Positions 48,642-58,154 of a stretch of 64,000 nt of DNA are shown here, in pieces. Origin of the DNA: Acaudatibacter sp035532115 (GTDB lineage: Bacteria; Pseudomonadota; Alphaproteobacteria; Caulobacterales; Caulobacteraceae); assembly GCA_035532115.1 (NCBI GenBank), contig DATKRO010000104.1, positions 1 through 64,000 of the forward strand, written 5' to 3'. The notes under the pieces were generated by a model, which was given only the letters and a program-made list of their open reading frames with translations, was not told the DNA's origin and did no database searches. How positions within the stretch are numbered: the stretch's first letter is position 1; the number at the start of each line of letters is the position of its first letter. A program made the translations under genes and the position numbers.

Positions 48642-50987
48642 ATGACGCTGGACGCCACCCACATCGACCCTCCGGTCGAAGACCCCGTCAGCAATGTCCT
48701 CAAATGGGTGTTGCTCGTCGTGGCCATCGCCACCTTCGGCCTGCTCGCCTGGGCGACGGCGATGACGTACCGAGCCGCGCCGCCGCAACCGGAGCGATTT
48801 GTTGGCCCGACCGGCGCCGTGCTGATGACGGACCGGGACATCGTGGCCGGCAAGGGCGGCTTTCAGAAGGCCGACCTCATGGACTACGGGAGCCTCTATG
48901 GCATGGGGTCCTATTACGGCGAGGACTTCACCGCCTCGGCCCTGGTGCGGCTCGCAACGGAGACGCAGAACGACATTGCCCTGGAGACTACCGGCAAGCC
49001 GTTCGCAGCGCTCGGCGCCGACCAGCAGGCGTCGGCCACCGCGGTCATGCGCGCCGCATTGCAGGGCGTGGATCTGACCAAACCACAGGTGGAGTTGCCC
49101 GCCCCCTTGTCGGCCGCCGCCGCCGTCGTCCGAGACGACCTGGCCAAATCATTGAACACGGCGAACCCGGACGAGGGCTGGACGCCAGCCTACAGTCTTA
49201 CGCCGCAGCTTGCGCGCCAGACGGCAGATTTCCTGGTATTCTCCGCGCTCACGACCGTGGCGCGGCGGCCGGGCCGGTCCTGGTCCTGGACGCAGAACTG
49301 GCCCTATGAGCCGCTGGTCGGCAACACGCCCACGACCAACACCTTCCGTTGGACCTGGATCAGTTTCTGCTTCACATTCTTCGCCTTCGGCGTGGTGCTG
49401 TTCATCTACGAGTTCTTTCTGAATCACCCCGACGACGCCCCGATGGACCCCGTGCTGTCGAGCTTCCGGCCGCTGACGCCGAGCCAGAAACGGGTGGGCA
49501 AATACTTCGTCGCGGTCGCGGGCCTGCTCCTGCTTCAGATCGGCGCCGGCATCATCATGGCGCATTCCTACTACGATCGGAAATCCTTCTATGGCATCGC
49601 AATAAACGGCGTCTTCCCGTTCAACTTCCTGCGTGATGTTCATATCCAGACGCCGATCGTCTGGATCGGTCTGTCGTGGATCGGCGCGGCGCTGTTTCTC
49701 GCCCCGGCCATCGCCGGCGGCCAGGAAGCCAAGGGCCAGCATGTGGCCGTCGATCTGCTGTTCTGGGTCACGCTCCTGGTCGTCGCGGGGGCGCTGATCG
49801 GCGACTATCTCGGCATCAGAGGGGTGATCGACCAGGGCTGGTTCTGGTTCGGCAATCAGGGCCTTTCCTATATCCAGCTCGGCCGCTTCTGGCAGATCGG
49901 GTTCTTCATCGGGCTGGCGTTCTGGAGCCTGCTGGTGATGCGGGCGCTGTGGCCGAGCCGGGCGCTGTGGCGGTCCGCAGCAGGTCAGTTCTGGTCCGGG
50001 CGCATTCGCATGGAACATCTGATCTGGGCCTCCACCATAAACATCGCCGCGCTTTACATGTTCGGGATGATCCCGCTCACCGGGATCGAGAAGTCCTTCA
50101 CGATCACGGATTTCTGGCGCTGGTGGGTGGTCCACCTCTGGGTCGAGCAGTCATTCGAGTTCTTCGCGGCCACCATGAGCGCCTACCTGCTCATGTCCGT
50201 TGGACTGGTCTCCCGAAAGCTGGCCGAACGGGCGGTGTATTTCGAGATCATCCTGATCTTCCTCGGTGGCGTCATCGGCACCGGCCATCACCTCTACTGG
50301 GCGGGCGGTCCCAGCATGTGGGTGCCCATGGGCAGCATGTTCTCCTTCATCGAGGTGCTGCCGCTGGTGCTGCTCATCATCGAGGCGATCAACCACTACC
50401 GCCTCGTCAAGGCGCACCATGAGTTCAAATATCGGCTTGCCTACACCTACGTCATCGGCGCGGCGTTCTGGAACTTCGTCGGCGCCGGCGTCTTCGGCGG
50501 CGGCACGCTCAACGCACCCCTGGTGAACTATTACGAGCACGGCACCTTCCTGACGCTGAATCACGCGCATACGGCGCTGTTCGGCGCCTTCGGAGAGCTG
50601 GCGATCGGGCTGATCTACTTCTGCTTGCGGTACGTCCACGCCGAGCGCCCCGGTTTCGGCGAGAAGCTCGGGCTGGCGGCCTTCTGGCTCTACAACGCCG
50701 GCCTGGTGCTGTGGATCGCGCTCAACTTCTTCCCGATCGGATGGGCGCAGCTCGACGCCGTCTACGAGCACGGCTTCGCCTATGCCCGCAGCAACGCCTT
50801 CTATCGCAAGACCTTGTTCTGGCAGTGGATGCGCCTCCCAGGCGACGTAGTGTTCGCCGCGGGGGCGTTGCTGATGGCCTGGGACTTCATCGTGAAGCTG
50901 CGGCCGCCTTACCGTGGGGCCACCGAGGCGCCGACGCCTCAGCTCGCGCCTGCGTCTGGCGCGACGGCGAGCGAGCCGCTTCGATAG
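48642..50987 (+). CDS. norB: Quinol-dependent nitric oxide reductase (qNOR)
   Basis: A 781-residue inner-membrane heme-copper-oxidase-type enzyme that reduces two NO to N2O with electrons from quinol. It has the fused N-terminal periplasmic NorC-like domain of qNOR (between the first helix and about residue 225, no heme-c CxxCH), then 12 or more helices. Heme-ligand segments include HLWVEQSFEFFAA, IGTGHHLYWAG and FLTLNHAHTALFGAFGEL. The ATG at 48642 overlaps the mini-ORF. No norC, D, Q or other denitrification gene is nearby, as expected for a detoxification qNOR. Its gene is slightly less GC-rich at wobble positions than the flanking genes. Confidence 0.95.
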   Translation: MTLDATHIDPPVEDPVSNVLKWVLLVVAIATFGLLAWATAMTYRAAPPQPERFVGPTGAVLMTDRDIVAGKGGFQKADLMDYGSLYGMGSYYGEDFTASALVRLATETQNDIALETTGKPFAALGADQQASATAVMRAALQGVDLTKPQVELPAPLSAAAAVVRDDLAKSLNTANPDEGWTPAYSLTPQLARQTADFLVFSALTTVARRPGRSWSWTQNWPYEPLVGNTPTTNTFRWTWISFCFTFFAFGVVLFIYEFFLNHPDDAPMDPVLSSFRPLTPSQKRVGKYFVAVAGLLLLQIGAGIIMAHSYYDRKSFYGIAINGVFPFNFLRDVHIQTPIVWIGLSWIGAALFLAPAIAGGQEAKGQHVAVDLLFWVTLLVVAGALIGDYLGIRGVIDQGWFWFGNQGLSYIQLGRFWQIGFFIGLAFWSLLVMRALWPSRALWRSAAGQFWSGRIRMEHLIWASTINIAALYMFGMIPLTGIEKSFTITDFWRWWVVHLWVEQSFEFFAATMSAYLLMSVGLVSRKLAERAVYFEIILIFLGGVIGTGHHLYWAGGPSMWVPMGSMFSFIEVLPLVLLIIEAINHYRLVKAHHEFKYRLAYTYVIGAAFWNFVGAGVFGGGTLNAPLVNYYEHGTFLTLNHAHTALFGAFGELAIGLIYFCLRYVHAERPGFGEKLGLAAFWLYNAGLVLWIALNFFPIGWAQLDAVYEHGFAYARSNAFYRKTLFWQWMRLPGDVVFAAGALLMAWDFIVKLRPPYRGATEAPTPQLAPASGATASEPLR

Positions 50988-51008
50988 GCCGCCTCCGGCA
51001 GAGGCGGC
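50988..51008. terminator. Hairpin between converging norB and the CocE-like gene
   Basis: GCCGCCTC (50988-50995) and GAGGCGGC (51001-51008) form a perfect 8-bp stem with loop CGGCA directly after the norB stop. No T run is present, so it may act with Rho or as an RNA-protecting hairpin for both transcripts. Confidence 0.5.
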
Positions 51009-51020
51009 GGCGCGCGCCGC

Positions 51021-52967
51021 TCAGGGCGCCGGGATCACCGGCAGCACGATCCGCGACGGGTGCTCGGGATCGTGGAAGACGGCGTTGGTCGCGACGCGCC
51101 AGCCCCTGTTGTCGTTCAGCGGCTCGCCGGTGTTGGGGTTGACGTCGAATCTCGGGAAGCTGCTGCTGGAAATGTCGAGGCGGATGCGATGGCCTTCGGC
51201 GAACAGCAGCGCCGTCGGATAGAGCTCGATCGTCAGCTCGCAGGCGCGGCCGGGCTCGAGCATGGCAGCCGCCGCGCCGCCGCGGTGGCGCGCCCGCACG
51301 ATGCCGTCGACCACGTTCAGCGCCAGCCCTTCGGGGAAGTCGGCGTTGGGCGGATAGACATCGACGAGCTTGGCGGTGAAGTCGGTGTCCGGCCCGTCGG
51401 AGCTGGCCCAGAGCGTGACGACGACAGGCCCGGTCACCTCGATGGGCTGGGCGAGGGCCCGGGTCTGGAAGACGAGCACGTCGGTGCGCTCGGCGAGCGG
51501 GGCGGCGTCCTCGCAGGGCCAAAGGCCGAGACGGCAGTGCTGGTCCTGGGCGCCGGCCTGCATCAGGTCGCCCTGGGACGAGACATTGCCGCCGAGGGAG
51601 GGAACCGGGCGGCGCGGATCGAAGCGGTAGCGCGTCGGCTCCGCCGCGCCGGGCGGCTCGCACGATAGCGCCCCGCCCGCGTGCAGGTAGAAGGGCGTGA
51701 AGCGCGTCCTCGCCAACGGCCACTCGCGCTCGTCGCGCCAATGGCCGCCGACGAACACCCGACCTTCGGGCGTGCGATGCGCATCGCCCCCGCCCATCAC
51801 GAAGATACGCACCGGCGCGTCGTGCTCGGCGCCGTTGGCGAGGCCCTTCAGCCAGCGGTCGAACCAGCGCAGCTCGACCTGGCGCAGATCCACCGCGGCC
51901 TGCGGCCCGAACTCGGCGATGCCCGCATGGGTCAGCGCCTGCTGGCCATGCGTCCATGGACCGAACAGCAGCCGCTGCGGGCTCGCCTTCGCGGCCGAGA
52001 GCGCCACGAAGTTGAGGTTGGCCACCGGGCCGCTCCAGGAATCGTAGGCGCCGGTGACGTGCAGCACCGGGACGTCCTGGTAGCGCGCCGCGCCGTCCGC
52101 CACGTCGACGCCCATCTGGGTCCAGAACGCCTCGCCCGGGCCGCGACCCATGGCCTCTATCAGCCAAGCCTCGTACTGCGGGGCCCGTTTCAGGGAGGTT
52201 TCGCCGCGGCGCAAGGGCAGCGCCCGCGCGAACTCGCGGGAACGCTCGCCCAGTTCCGCCAGCTCGGCTGCGGCCGCCGCATCGCCGCCGATGCGCGCGA
52301 TCACCGCCGCCCGCGCCGCCAGCCGGTCGCGCAGCTCGGCATCCTCGGCCGCCGTGGCCTGGCCGCCGGCGGGGAGGCGCCAGACGCCCCGCTCGGGGTC
52401 GATCTCGTCGGTCCGCTCGCCCTGCGGCGTCAGGGCATGGAGATTGGGATTGCCCAGCGTCAGCACCCAGTTCAGCCAGCGCAGCTCGAAGGCGCCGCCG
52501 TGGCGGATGCCGAAGGCGCCGACGTTGCTCATGGCGTCCACCGGGACCATCGCCTTCAGCGCCGCGGCGCCCTCGAGCGCCACGGCGTGCTGCGTCCCCC
52601 CCACGTAGCTCGTCCCCACCATGCCGACCCGGCCGTCCGACCAGGACTGCGCGGTGATCCAGGCCAGCAGGTCTGCGCCATCGCGGCCGTCGTCGGCGAG
52701 GGGGCGCCAACTGCCTTGCGAGGCGAAACGCCCGCGCACGTCCTGGATCACCACCGCGTAGCCATGCGCCACGAAGAAGCCGGGCAGAGCGGCGATCTTG
52801 CCGAGCCCCTTGCCGTAGGGCGTGCGCGCCACGACGGCCGCGAACCTGCCCGGCGCGACATCTGCGTCCCGGCCCGGCAGATGCAGGTCGGTCGCCAGCC
52901 GTACGCCATCGCGCATCGCCACCATGACGTCGCGGCGTTCGACAATCTCGAAGGCCGGCTGGCTCAC
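51021..52967 (-). CDS. CocE/NonD family hydrolase (X-Pro dipeptidyl-peptidase-like)
   Basis: A 648-residue serine hydrolase of the cocaine-esterase/acyl-amino-acid-ester hydrolase group. The N-terminal alpha/beta domain has VAMRDGVRLATDLHLPG, RTPYGKG, QDVRGRFASQG and the nucleophile elbow VGTSYVGGTQ (Ser120). An Asp in VTGAYDSWSGP and His in GPWTHGQQ follow. The C-terminal jelly-roll has VVTLWASSDGPDTDFTAKLV and HRIRLDISSSSFPRFDVNPN. No signal peptide is seen. The start is a GTG overlapping the stop of the upstream crotonase (GTGA). Ester or amide substrate is unknown. Confidence 0.92.
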   Translation of the reverse strand: MSQPAFEIVERRDVMVAMRDGVRLATDLHLPGRDADVAPGRFAAVVARTPYGKGLGKIAALPGFFVAHGYAVVIQDVRGRFASQGSWRPLADDGRDGADLLAWITAQSWSDGRVGMVGTSYVGGTQHAVALEGAAALKAMVPVDAMSNVGAFGIRHGGAFELRWLNWVLTLGNPNLHALTPQGERTDEIDPERGVWRLPAGGQATAAEDAELRDRLAARAAVIARIGGDAAAAAELAELGERSREFARALPLRRGETSLKRAPQYEAWLIEAMGRGPGEAFWTQMGVDVADGAARYQDVPVLHVTGAYDSWSGPVANLNFVALSAAKASPQRLLFGPWTHGQQALTHAGIAEFGPQAAVDLRQVELRWFDRWLKGLANGAEHDAPVRIFVMGGGDAHRTPEGRVFVGGHWRDEREWPLARTRFTPFYLHAGGALSCEPPGAAEPTRYRFDPRRPVPSLGGNVSSQGDLMQAGAQDQHCRLGLWPCEDAAPLAERTDVLVFQTRALAQPIEVTGPVVVTLWASSDGPDTDFTAKLVDVYPPNADFPEGLALNVVDGIVRARHRGGAAAAMLEPGRACELTIELYPTALLFAEGHRIRLDISSSSFPRFDVNPNTGEPLNDNRGWRVATNAVFHDPEHPSRIVLPVIPAP

Positions 52968-53791
52968 CTTCCCTGGAACACCGGCTCGCGCTTCTCCACG
53001 AAGGCCTTGGCGGCCTCGCGGTGATCGGAGGTCTGGCCGCAGTGGACGTGGTGGGTGGCCTCCAGGTCGAGGCAGTCGTCGAGTTCGCCCGCCATGGCGC
53101 GGTTGAGGTTCTCCTTCATGTAGCGGTAGGCGACGGTCGGCCCGTTCGCCAGGCGCAGGGCGATCCGGCGCGTCTCGGCCGCCAGCGCGTCGGGCGCCAC
53201 CACCCAGTTGGCGAGGCCGAGCCGCAGCGCCTCGGCCGCGCTCACCCGCTCGGAGAGATAATAGAGTTCGCGCGCCTTGGCAGACCCCACCAGCTGGGTC
53301 AGGAAATAGGTCCCGCCATAGTCGCCCGAGAAGCCCACCTTGGCGAAGGCCGTGGTCAGGATGGCGCTCTCGGCCATGATGCGCAGGTCGCAGGCGAGCG
53401 CCAGCGACAGCCCCGCCCCGGCCGCCGCGCCCGGGAGGGCCGCCAGCGTCGGCTTGGGCATGGAAAAGAGCTTGCCCGCGGTGGCGCGCTGGTTGACGCG
53501 CTGGCGGTGGATGGCGCCATCGAGCGTGACCTCGCCTGGGGCGCCGTCGCCGCCGCGGGCCATGCCCTTGACGTCGCCGCCGGCGCAGAACCCCTTGCCC
53601 GCCCCGGTGAGCACCACGCATTTGACGGCTGGATCGAGCTCGGCCGCGGCCAGCTGGCTCGCCAGGGCCGCGGTCATCGCTCCCGACATGGCGTTGCGGG
53701 CCTCCGGCCGATTGAGGGTCAGCGTCAGAACGCCCTCCTCTAGATCCGCCAGGAGATCACCGGTCCCGGTGTCGATCCGCCGCTGGCTCAT
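52964..53791 (-). CDS. Enoyl-CoA hydratase/isomerase family protein
   Basis: A 275-residue crotonase-fold enzyme. It shows VLTLTLNRPEARNAMSG, the oxyanion segment GAGKGFCAGGDVKGM, and GAAAGAGLSLALACDLRI with FSGDYGGTYFLTQLVG. The tail THHVHCGQTSDHREAAKAFV and REPVFQGR is typical of the PaaG-like group. It sits in a same-strand row: sulfatase, globin, this gene, CocE-type hydrolase, with a GTGA overlap to the last. The ATG at 53791 is 50 bases after the globin stop. The acyl-CoA substrate is unknown. Confidence 0.92.
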   Translation of the reverse strand: MSQRRIDTGTGDLLADLEEGVLTLTLNRPEARNAMSGAMTAALASQLAAAELDPAVKCVVLTGAGKGFCAGGDVKGMARGGDGAPGEVTLDGAIHRQRVNQRATAGKLFSMPKPTLAALPGAAAGAGLSLALACDLRIMAESAILTTAFAKVGFSGDYGGTYFLTQLVGSAKARELYYLSERVSAAEALRLGLANWVVAPDALAAETRRIALRLANGPTVAYRYMKENLNRAMAGELDDCLDLEATHHVHCGQTSDHREAAKAFVEKREPVFQGR

Positions 53792-53841
53792 TGCCGCCTC
53801 CTCTCGCCTTTCCGCGGGCGCCCTGCCGGCGCCCAGCCACT

Positions 53842-54244
53842 CTATGTCCCGATCCGCTCGCTCGCCAAGGCGGCGGCGAAACCGTTCAGGAGATCGTCCC
53901 AGGCCCGGTCCATGCGCGGCGTCCAGTCTGGCCTGGCCAGTTCGCGAAAGCTCTCGCGGACCACGGCGAAGAAGACCATGAACACCTGCGGGTCCACGCC
54001 GAGGTTCTCGTGGTTGACCCGTTCGCTGCGCAGCAGGGCCGCGGCGTAATGGCCGGGGCCGATGAAGTCGAGGATGGCGTTCAGCACCTCGTCGAGCATA
54101 TGCCCCTTGGCGGCCTCGCCCATGATGAAGAGCGCCCGCGTGTCCGGATGCTGGTCGAACAGGCGCGCATAGACGGCCGGCGGCGGATCGCCACGTTCGG
54201 CGACCCGCCTCCAGGCTGGCCATGATCGCCTCGGCGTCGATCAT
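53842..54244 (-). pseudogene. Globin-like protein with a one-base frameshift
   Basis: A coding sequence of about 133 residues is split between two frames. The ATG at 54244 (MIDAEAIMASLEA) overlaps the sulfatase stop by ATGA. About one base too many lies in the G/C run near 54205-54212, after which the second frame reads VAERGDPPPAVYARLFDQHP, then GHMLDEVLNAILDF and RSERVNHENLGVDPQVFMVF to the stop at 53842. The helices and the NHENLGV segment with its histidine fit a globin fold. It may be a broken gene or a sequencing error. Confidence 0.68.
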
Positions 54245-55368
54245 CGCGCCGTCGTCCGCAGGGCCGCGGCGTGCTTGAGCTCCAGCCTCGCCGCGCCCTC
54301 CGCGCGCCCCGTGGCTCGCAGCCGCTCGAGATAGGCCGGCAGGGCGCCACGCACATGGTAGGGACCGCCCTCGGCGATGACGTTGAGGAGCGGGTCGCGT
54401 CCGCGCGCGGCGCTCGGCGCGGCCGCCGCGTACCACTGGCTGAGCAGGGCGAGGCCGCGCCCCACCACCTCCGGCCGGACGCCGGCGAGGTTCTCCTGCT
54501 CGTGCGGATCGGCGGCGAGGTCGAACAGCATCAGGTCGTCGTAGAGGTGATAGCCGTCGTGCCAGGTACTGATCAGCATCCAGTCGTCGAACCTGACGCC
54601 CCGCTGGCAGGTCCAGGCCCCTTGCGAGACCACCAGATAGTCGCGTCCCTCGTCGGCGCCCTCTCGCAGGCTCTTTGCGAACGAGACGCCGTCCCAGCTG
54701 CGCGGCGGCCGCTGGCCGAGCAGCTAGACGATGCTGGCGGTGACATCGATCTGATAGCGGAAGGCTCGCCGGCGCTGGCCGGTCCCCAGTCCCGGCCACT
54801 TCAGCACCAGGGGCACGCGCGTGGTGCATTGATCGGCCGTCTGATGGTCGCCGTAGACGTTGAGTTCGCCGAGCGTCTCGCCGTGGTCCGACGAGATCAT
54901 GATGGCGGTGTCGTCGGCGACGCCGAGATCGCCGAGGAGCGCCAGGAGGCGGCCCACGTAGTCGTCGGCGACCAGCACGCCGGTGTCGTAGCCGTCGAAC
55001 ATCGCCCGCACGGCCGCCATGTCGGGAATGTCCTGCGGCTGGCGCGGGTAGCGCGCCCGCGCCTCGTCCCTGGGCGCGAAGCCGGCGCATTCCTGGGCGC
55101 CGTGGGGTCCGACGCCGCGCCAGTGGCGCGCCCGCACTTCCTCGGTGAGCCAGCCGGGGATCGGCGCGTCGGCGAACGGCTCGCCCACTTCCGGCGCGGC
55201 GCGGTAGGGCGTGTGCGGGTCCCAGAATTGGACGTGCAGGAACCATTGGTCTTCGGCGCCGCGGCGGCGCAGCCAGTCCGCGGCGATGGCGAAGACCTCG
55301 TCGGCGGTCTCCAGCCCGTACTTGCCGACGTCATAGGCCTCTGTGAATCCGGCGTACCAGTGGAACGC
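54241..55368 (-). pseudogene. Sulfatase, 3' part (gene cut by a Tn3-family element; also has an internal stop)
   Basis: This is the downstream part of a type I sulfatase-family hydrolase. It opens at the element with AFHWYAGFTEAYDVGKYGLE, continues with FLHVQFWDPHTPYRA, VLVADDYVGRLLALL and the metal site SSDHGETLGELNVYGDHQTA, and ends at a TGA at 54241 that overlaps the globin start. An in-frame TAG at 54724-54726 (…TASIV*LLGQ) would stop translation before the last 160 residues. The 5' part is at 60166-60520. Joined across the element, the frame is exact (SAFHWYAG). Confidence 0.85.
55364..55368. repeat. Target-site duplication, left copy (AACGC)
   Basis: AACGC directly precedes the left inverted repeat and is repeated directly after the right one (60166-60170). 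Five bases is the normal duplication for Tn3-family elements. Confidence 0.9.
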
Positions 55369-55424
55369 GGGGGCGCCTCAAGGTTTGTTGCACGGACGGC
55401 GCTCGACCGGACAGACCATGAACA
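55369..55424 (+). repeat. Left terminal inverted repeat of the Tn3-family element
   Basis: 56 bases starting GGGGGCGCCTCAAGGTTTGT match the right end at 54 of 56 positions (differences at positions 7 and 36). It ends just before the transposase stop codon. Confidence 0.9.
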
Positions 55425-55429
55425 AGCGA

Positions 55430-57751
55430 TCAGGCGACGGAGCTGAGGCGCTCGTTCAGTCGCAGGGGCAGGAAGTCGTCAGCCGCGGCGTCACGCTCGC
55501 GCCACAGGTAGTCGCCGGTGAGGCTGATGTGTGTCCAGCCGAGCGGCGCCGTGTGGGCCAGGAGGTGATCGGAAGCGGGATGGCCGGCGGCGCGCAAGTG
55601 TTCGACGGCGCGGCCAATATAGAGGGTGTTCCAGTAGACGATCGCAGCCGTCACCAGGTTCAGGCCCGACGCCCGGAACTGTTGGCTCTCGACCGTGCGG
55701 TCGGTCAGGCGTCCCTGTTTCTGGGTAAACACTGCCGCCGCCAGCGCGTGGCGTGCCTCGCCTTTATTCAACCCGGCGAGGCAGCGGCGGCGGAGCTCCT
55801 TGCTCTCCAGCCAGTCGAGCGTGAACAGCGCCCGCTCTATGCGGCCGATCTCCTGCAGGGCGAAGTCGAGACGGTTCTGACGCCTGTAGGCCGATAACTT
55901 CTTCAGCATCACCGAAGGTGGGACCGTCTTGGCCTTCAGAGAGGCCGCAAGCCGGACCACCTCGTCCCAGCACTCGTGGATGATGCCGGTGTTGATCGGG
56001 CGGCCGATCAAAGGCTCCAACTCCTTGTAGCGGCCCGCTGGCTCAAACGTGCCGAGCCGGCGATCAGCCAGGTCGCGGATGCGTGGGACGAACCGGTAGC
56101 CGAGCAGATGGCAGAGGCCGAACACATGGTCGCTCGCCCCGCCGGTGTCGGTGTAGTGCTCGTGAATATCGAGACTGCTGGCGTTGTGGAGCAGGCCGTC
56201 GAGCACGTGCGGAGCTTCCGCCGCGGTGGCCGAGATCAGTTGGCTGTGGAAGGGTGCGTACTGGTCGGAGACGTGCGTGTAGATCTTCTGCCCCGGATCG
56301 GCGCCGTACTTGGCGTTGATCGCGCCGGCGGCGCCACGGCGACCGCTGCGGAAGAACTGGCCGTCGGAACTGGAGGTGGTTCCGTCGCCCCAGACTTGGG
56401 CGAGCGGCAGCGCGGCTTGCGCATCGACGATGCACGCCAGCGCGGCGGCGTAGGTCTCGTCGGACAGATACGAGGCCTGGGTCCAGGCGAGCTGGGCATA
56501 GGTCACGCCTTGGCTGCTGTCGGCCATCCGCTCCAGGCCGAGGTTGGTCCCATCGGCCAGCACCGCAGCCAGCAAGGCCTGTGGGTTGGGGTGCGTCTTG
56601 CCCGAGCGTAGCTCGGTGAACCGGTCGGTGAAACCGGTGCGCTGCGCCACCTCCGACAGGAGTCGGGTGATGCGCACTTTGGGAAGGAGCCGATCCACGT
56701 TGGCGTCCAGCCGCGCCGCTTCAGGCGGGACGTCCGCCGACAGGGGCGTGACCCTGAGCTTGCCCGCTCGGATCTCAACGTCCTCGACCGCGCCGCGCCG
56801 GAGCGCGCCGGCGAACCGGCGTGGGCGCCAGTCGAGGAGTCGCGCCCGATCAGCCAGGTACGCACCGGCCGTCACAGGCAGACCGAGGCTCGCGGCGGCG
56901 TCCGGGACCTTGGCGCGCGGCAGGAGATAGGCGTCGAACCGGCGGTAGCTGCGTGAGCCGTCGACCCAGATGTCGCCAGAGCGGAGGCGGTCACGAAGCG
57001 TGGCGAAGGCCGCGGTTTCGTAGAGCCGCCGGTCGATGTTTTCGCCCTCGCCGACGAGCGCCTTCCAGCCGCGGGAGAACGGGAGGGGAGCGTCGGCTGG
57101 TACGTCCCGCCGCCCGGAGCGGTTCAGGTCCTGCACCAGCTTGACCGCGGCGAGTGCGCCGTCGCGCCCACCCGCGGCCCGGAAGCGGAAGGCTTCCAGG
57201 AACGCCGGGCCGAAGCGACGCAGTGTCATATACTTCGCCGCAGCGCCCACGAGCGGATCGGGGTCCGCCGAGGCGGCGAGCGCCTCCACCTGCGGCCGGG
57301 CCTCTTGCAGCCGCGCCCACCCGACCGCCCGATCGACGGCTTCGATCGCGTCGATGCCGTCCTCGCGCGCCGTGGTCAGGGCGTGGAGGGTGGCGTCGAA
57401 TAGGCGCATCAAACGCCCGACGTCGCGCGCGGATGCCACGTTGTGGCGCTTCTGGGCGGCGCGGGCCTGGGCGAACAACTCGCCGACCTGCTTGTCGAAC
57501 ATCTGCACGGCGGCGTCCGATAGGCGCGCCTCCAGGTCGATCAGCTGGGCGGCAAGGGTCGCGCGGCGGCGACGGACCGAGTAATCCGACAGCAGAAACG
57601 CCGGTGCGACAGCGCCCTCCCGCACCAGCTGGCGAAACGGCCGCTCGTGGATGGTGTCGGCGACGGCGGGGTCGATCCCGATCCGGCGCACGTAAGCCAG
57701 ACGAGACAGAAGCCCCGACAGATTATGGGATCGGTGCGGGCCCGCGCTCAC
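55430..57751 (-). pseudogene. Tn3-family transposase, N-terminus missing
   Basis: DDE transposase frame of 773 residues; complete family members have about 950-1,000. The catalytic core is present: VWGDGTTSSSDGQFF, THVSDQYAPFHSQLI and a Glu in QEIGRIERALFTLDWL, and the C-terminus ends with LGWTHISLTGDYLWRE and PLRLNERLSSVA. About 200 N-terminal residues, which recognise the inverted repeat, are gone. The frame's first codons (a GTG at 57751) are read from the fused resolvase sequence, so true homology starts near LSGLLSRLAYVRRIG. Confidence 0.88.
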
Positions 57752-58050
57752 TCGCCGAGCCCTGGGCCGACACCACTTCGCCGGCGGGCCGGATGATCCT
57801 CACCGTTTTCGCCGGGATCGCGGAGTTCGAGCGGTCGCTCATTCATCAGCGGACCAGCACGGGCCGCGAGGCGGCGAAGAGGCGGGGCGTCCGCTTCGGC
57901 CGCCCACCCAAGCTTACGGCCGACCAAGTCGCCCTCGGGCATCGCCTTGTAGACGAGGGGACCTCCGTTCGCGATGCGGCGGCCCTGCTGAAGTGCCACC
58001 ACGCCACGCTCTACCGAGCGCTTCAACCCCAAAGCGGACCTGCCGAATGA
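57742..58050 (+). pseudogene. Serine resolvase/invertase, C-terminal half only
   Basis: The plus frame reads RSLAEPWADTTSPAGRMILT, then AEFERSLIHQRTSTGREAAK, RRGVRFGRPPKLTADQVALG and a helix-turn-helix (VRDAAALLKCHHATLYRAL), ending at 58050. This is the second half of the catalytic domain plus the DNA-binding domain of a Tn3-type resolvase. The first 95 or so residues with the catalytic serine are missing. The break coincides with the transposase truncation. Confidence 0.85.
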
Positions 58051-58154
58051 CTGCAGGGGGGGAAAGCTGCCCTTGCAGCTACATATCTGCCCAGGCCCCA
58101 GTAAGGACCGAACTGCGGCGTTCTGGATCAACGCCAGAAGCTTGCATGGCGAAT

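Noticed and set aside
54724..54726. Readthrough or non-standard decoding of the TAG in the sulfatase
   Set aside because: The gene also has a frameshift and a transposon, so a plain nonsense mutation is simpler.
57154..57741. Resolvase N-terminus in the upstream part of the plus-strand frame
   Set aside because: That part is antisense to the transposase core and shows no resolvase motifs; homology begins only near RSLAEPWADT.
55430..58050. A complete, active Tn3 transposition module
   Set aside because: Both transposase and resolvase lack their N-terminal parts and the res region; only the ends are intact.
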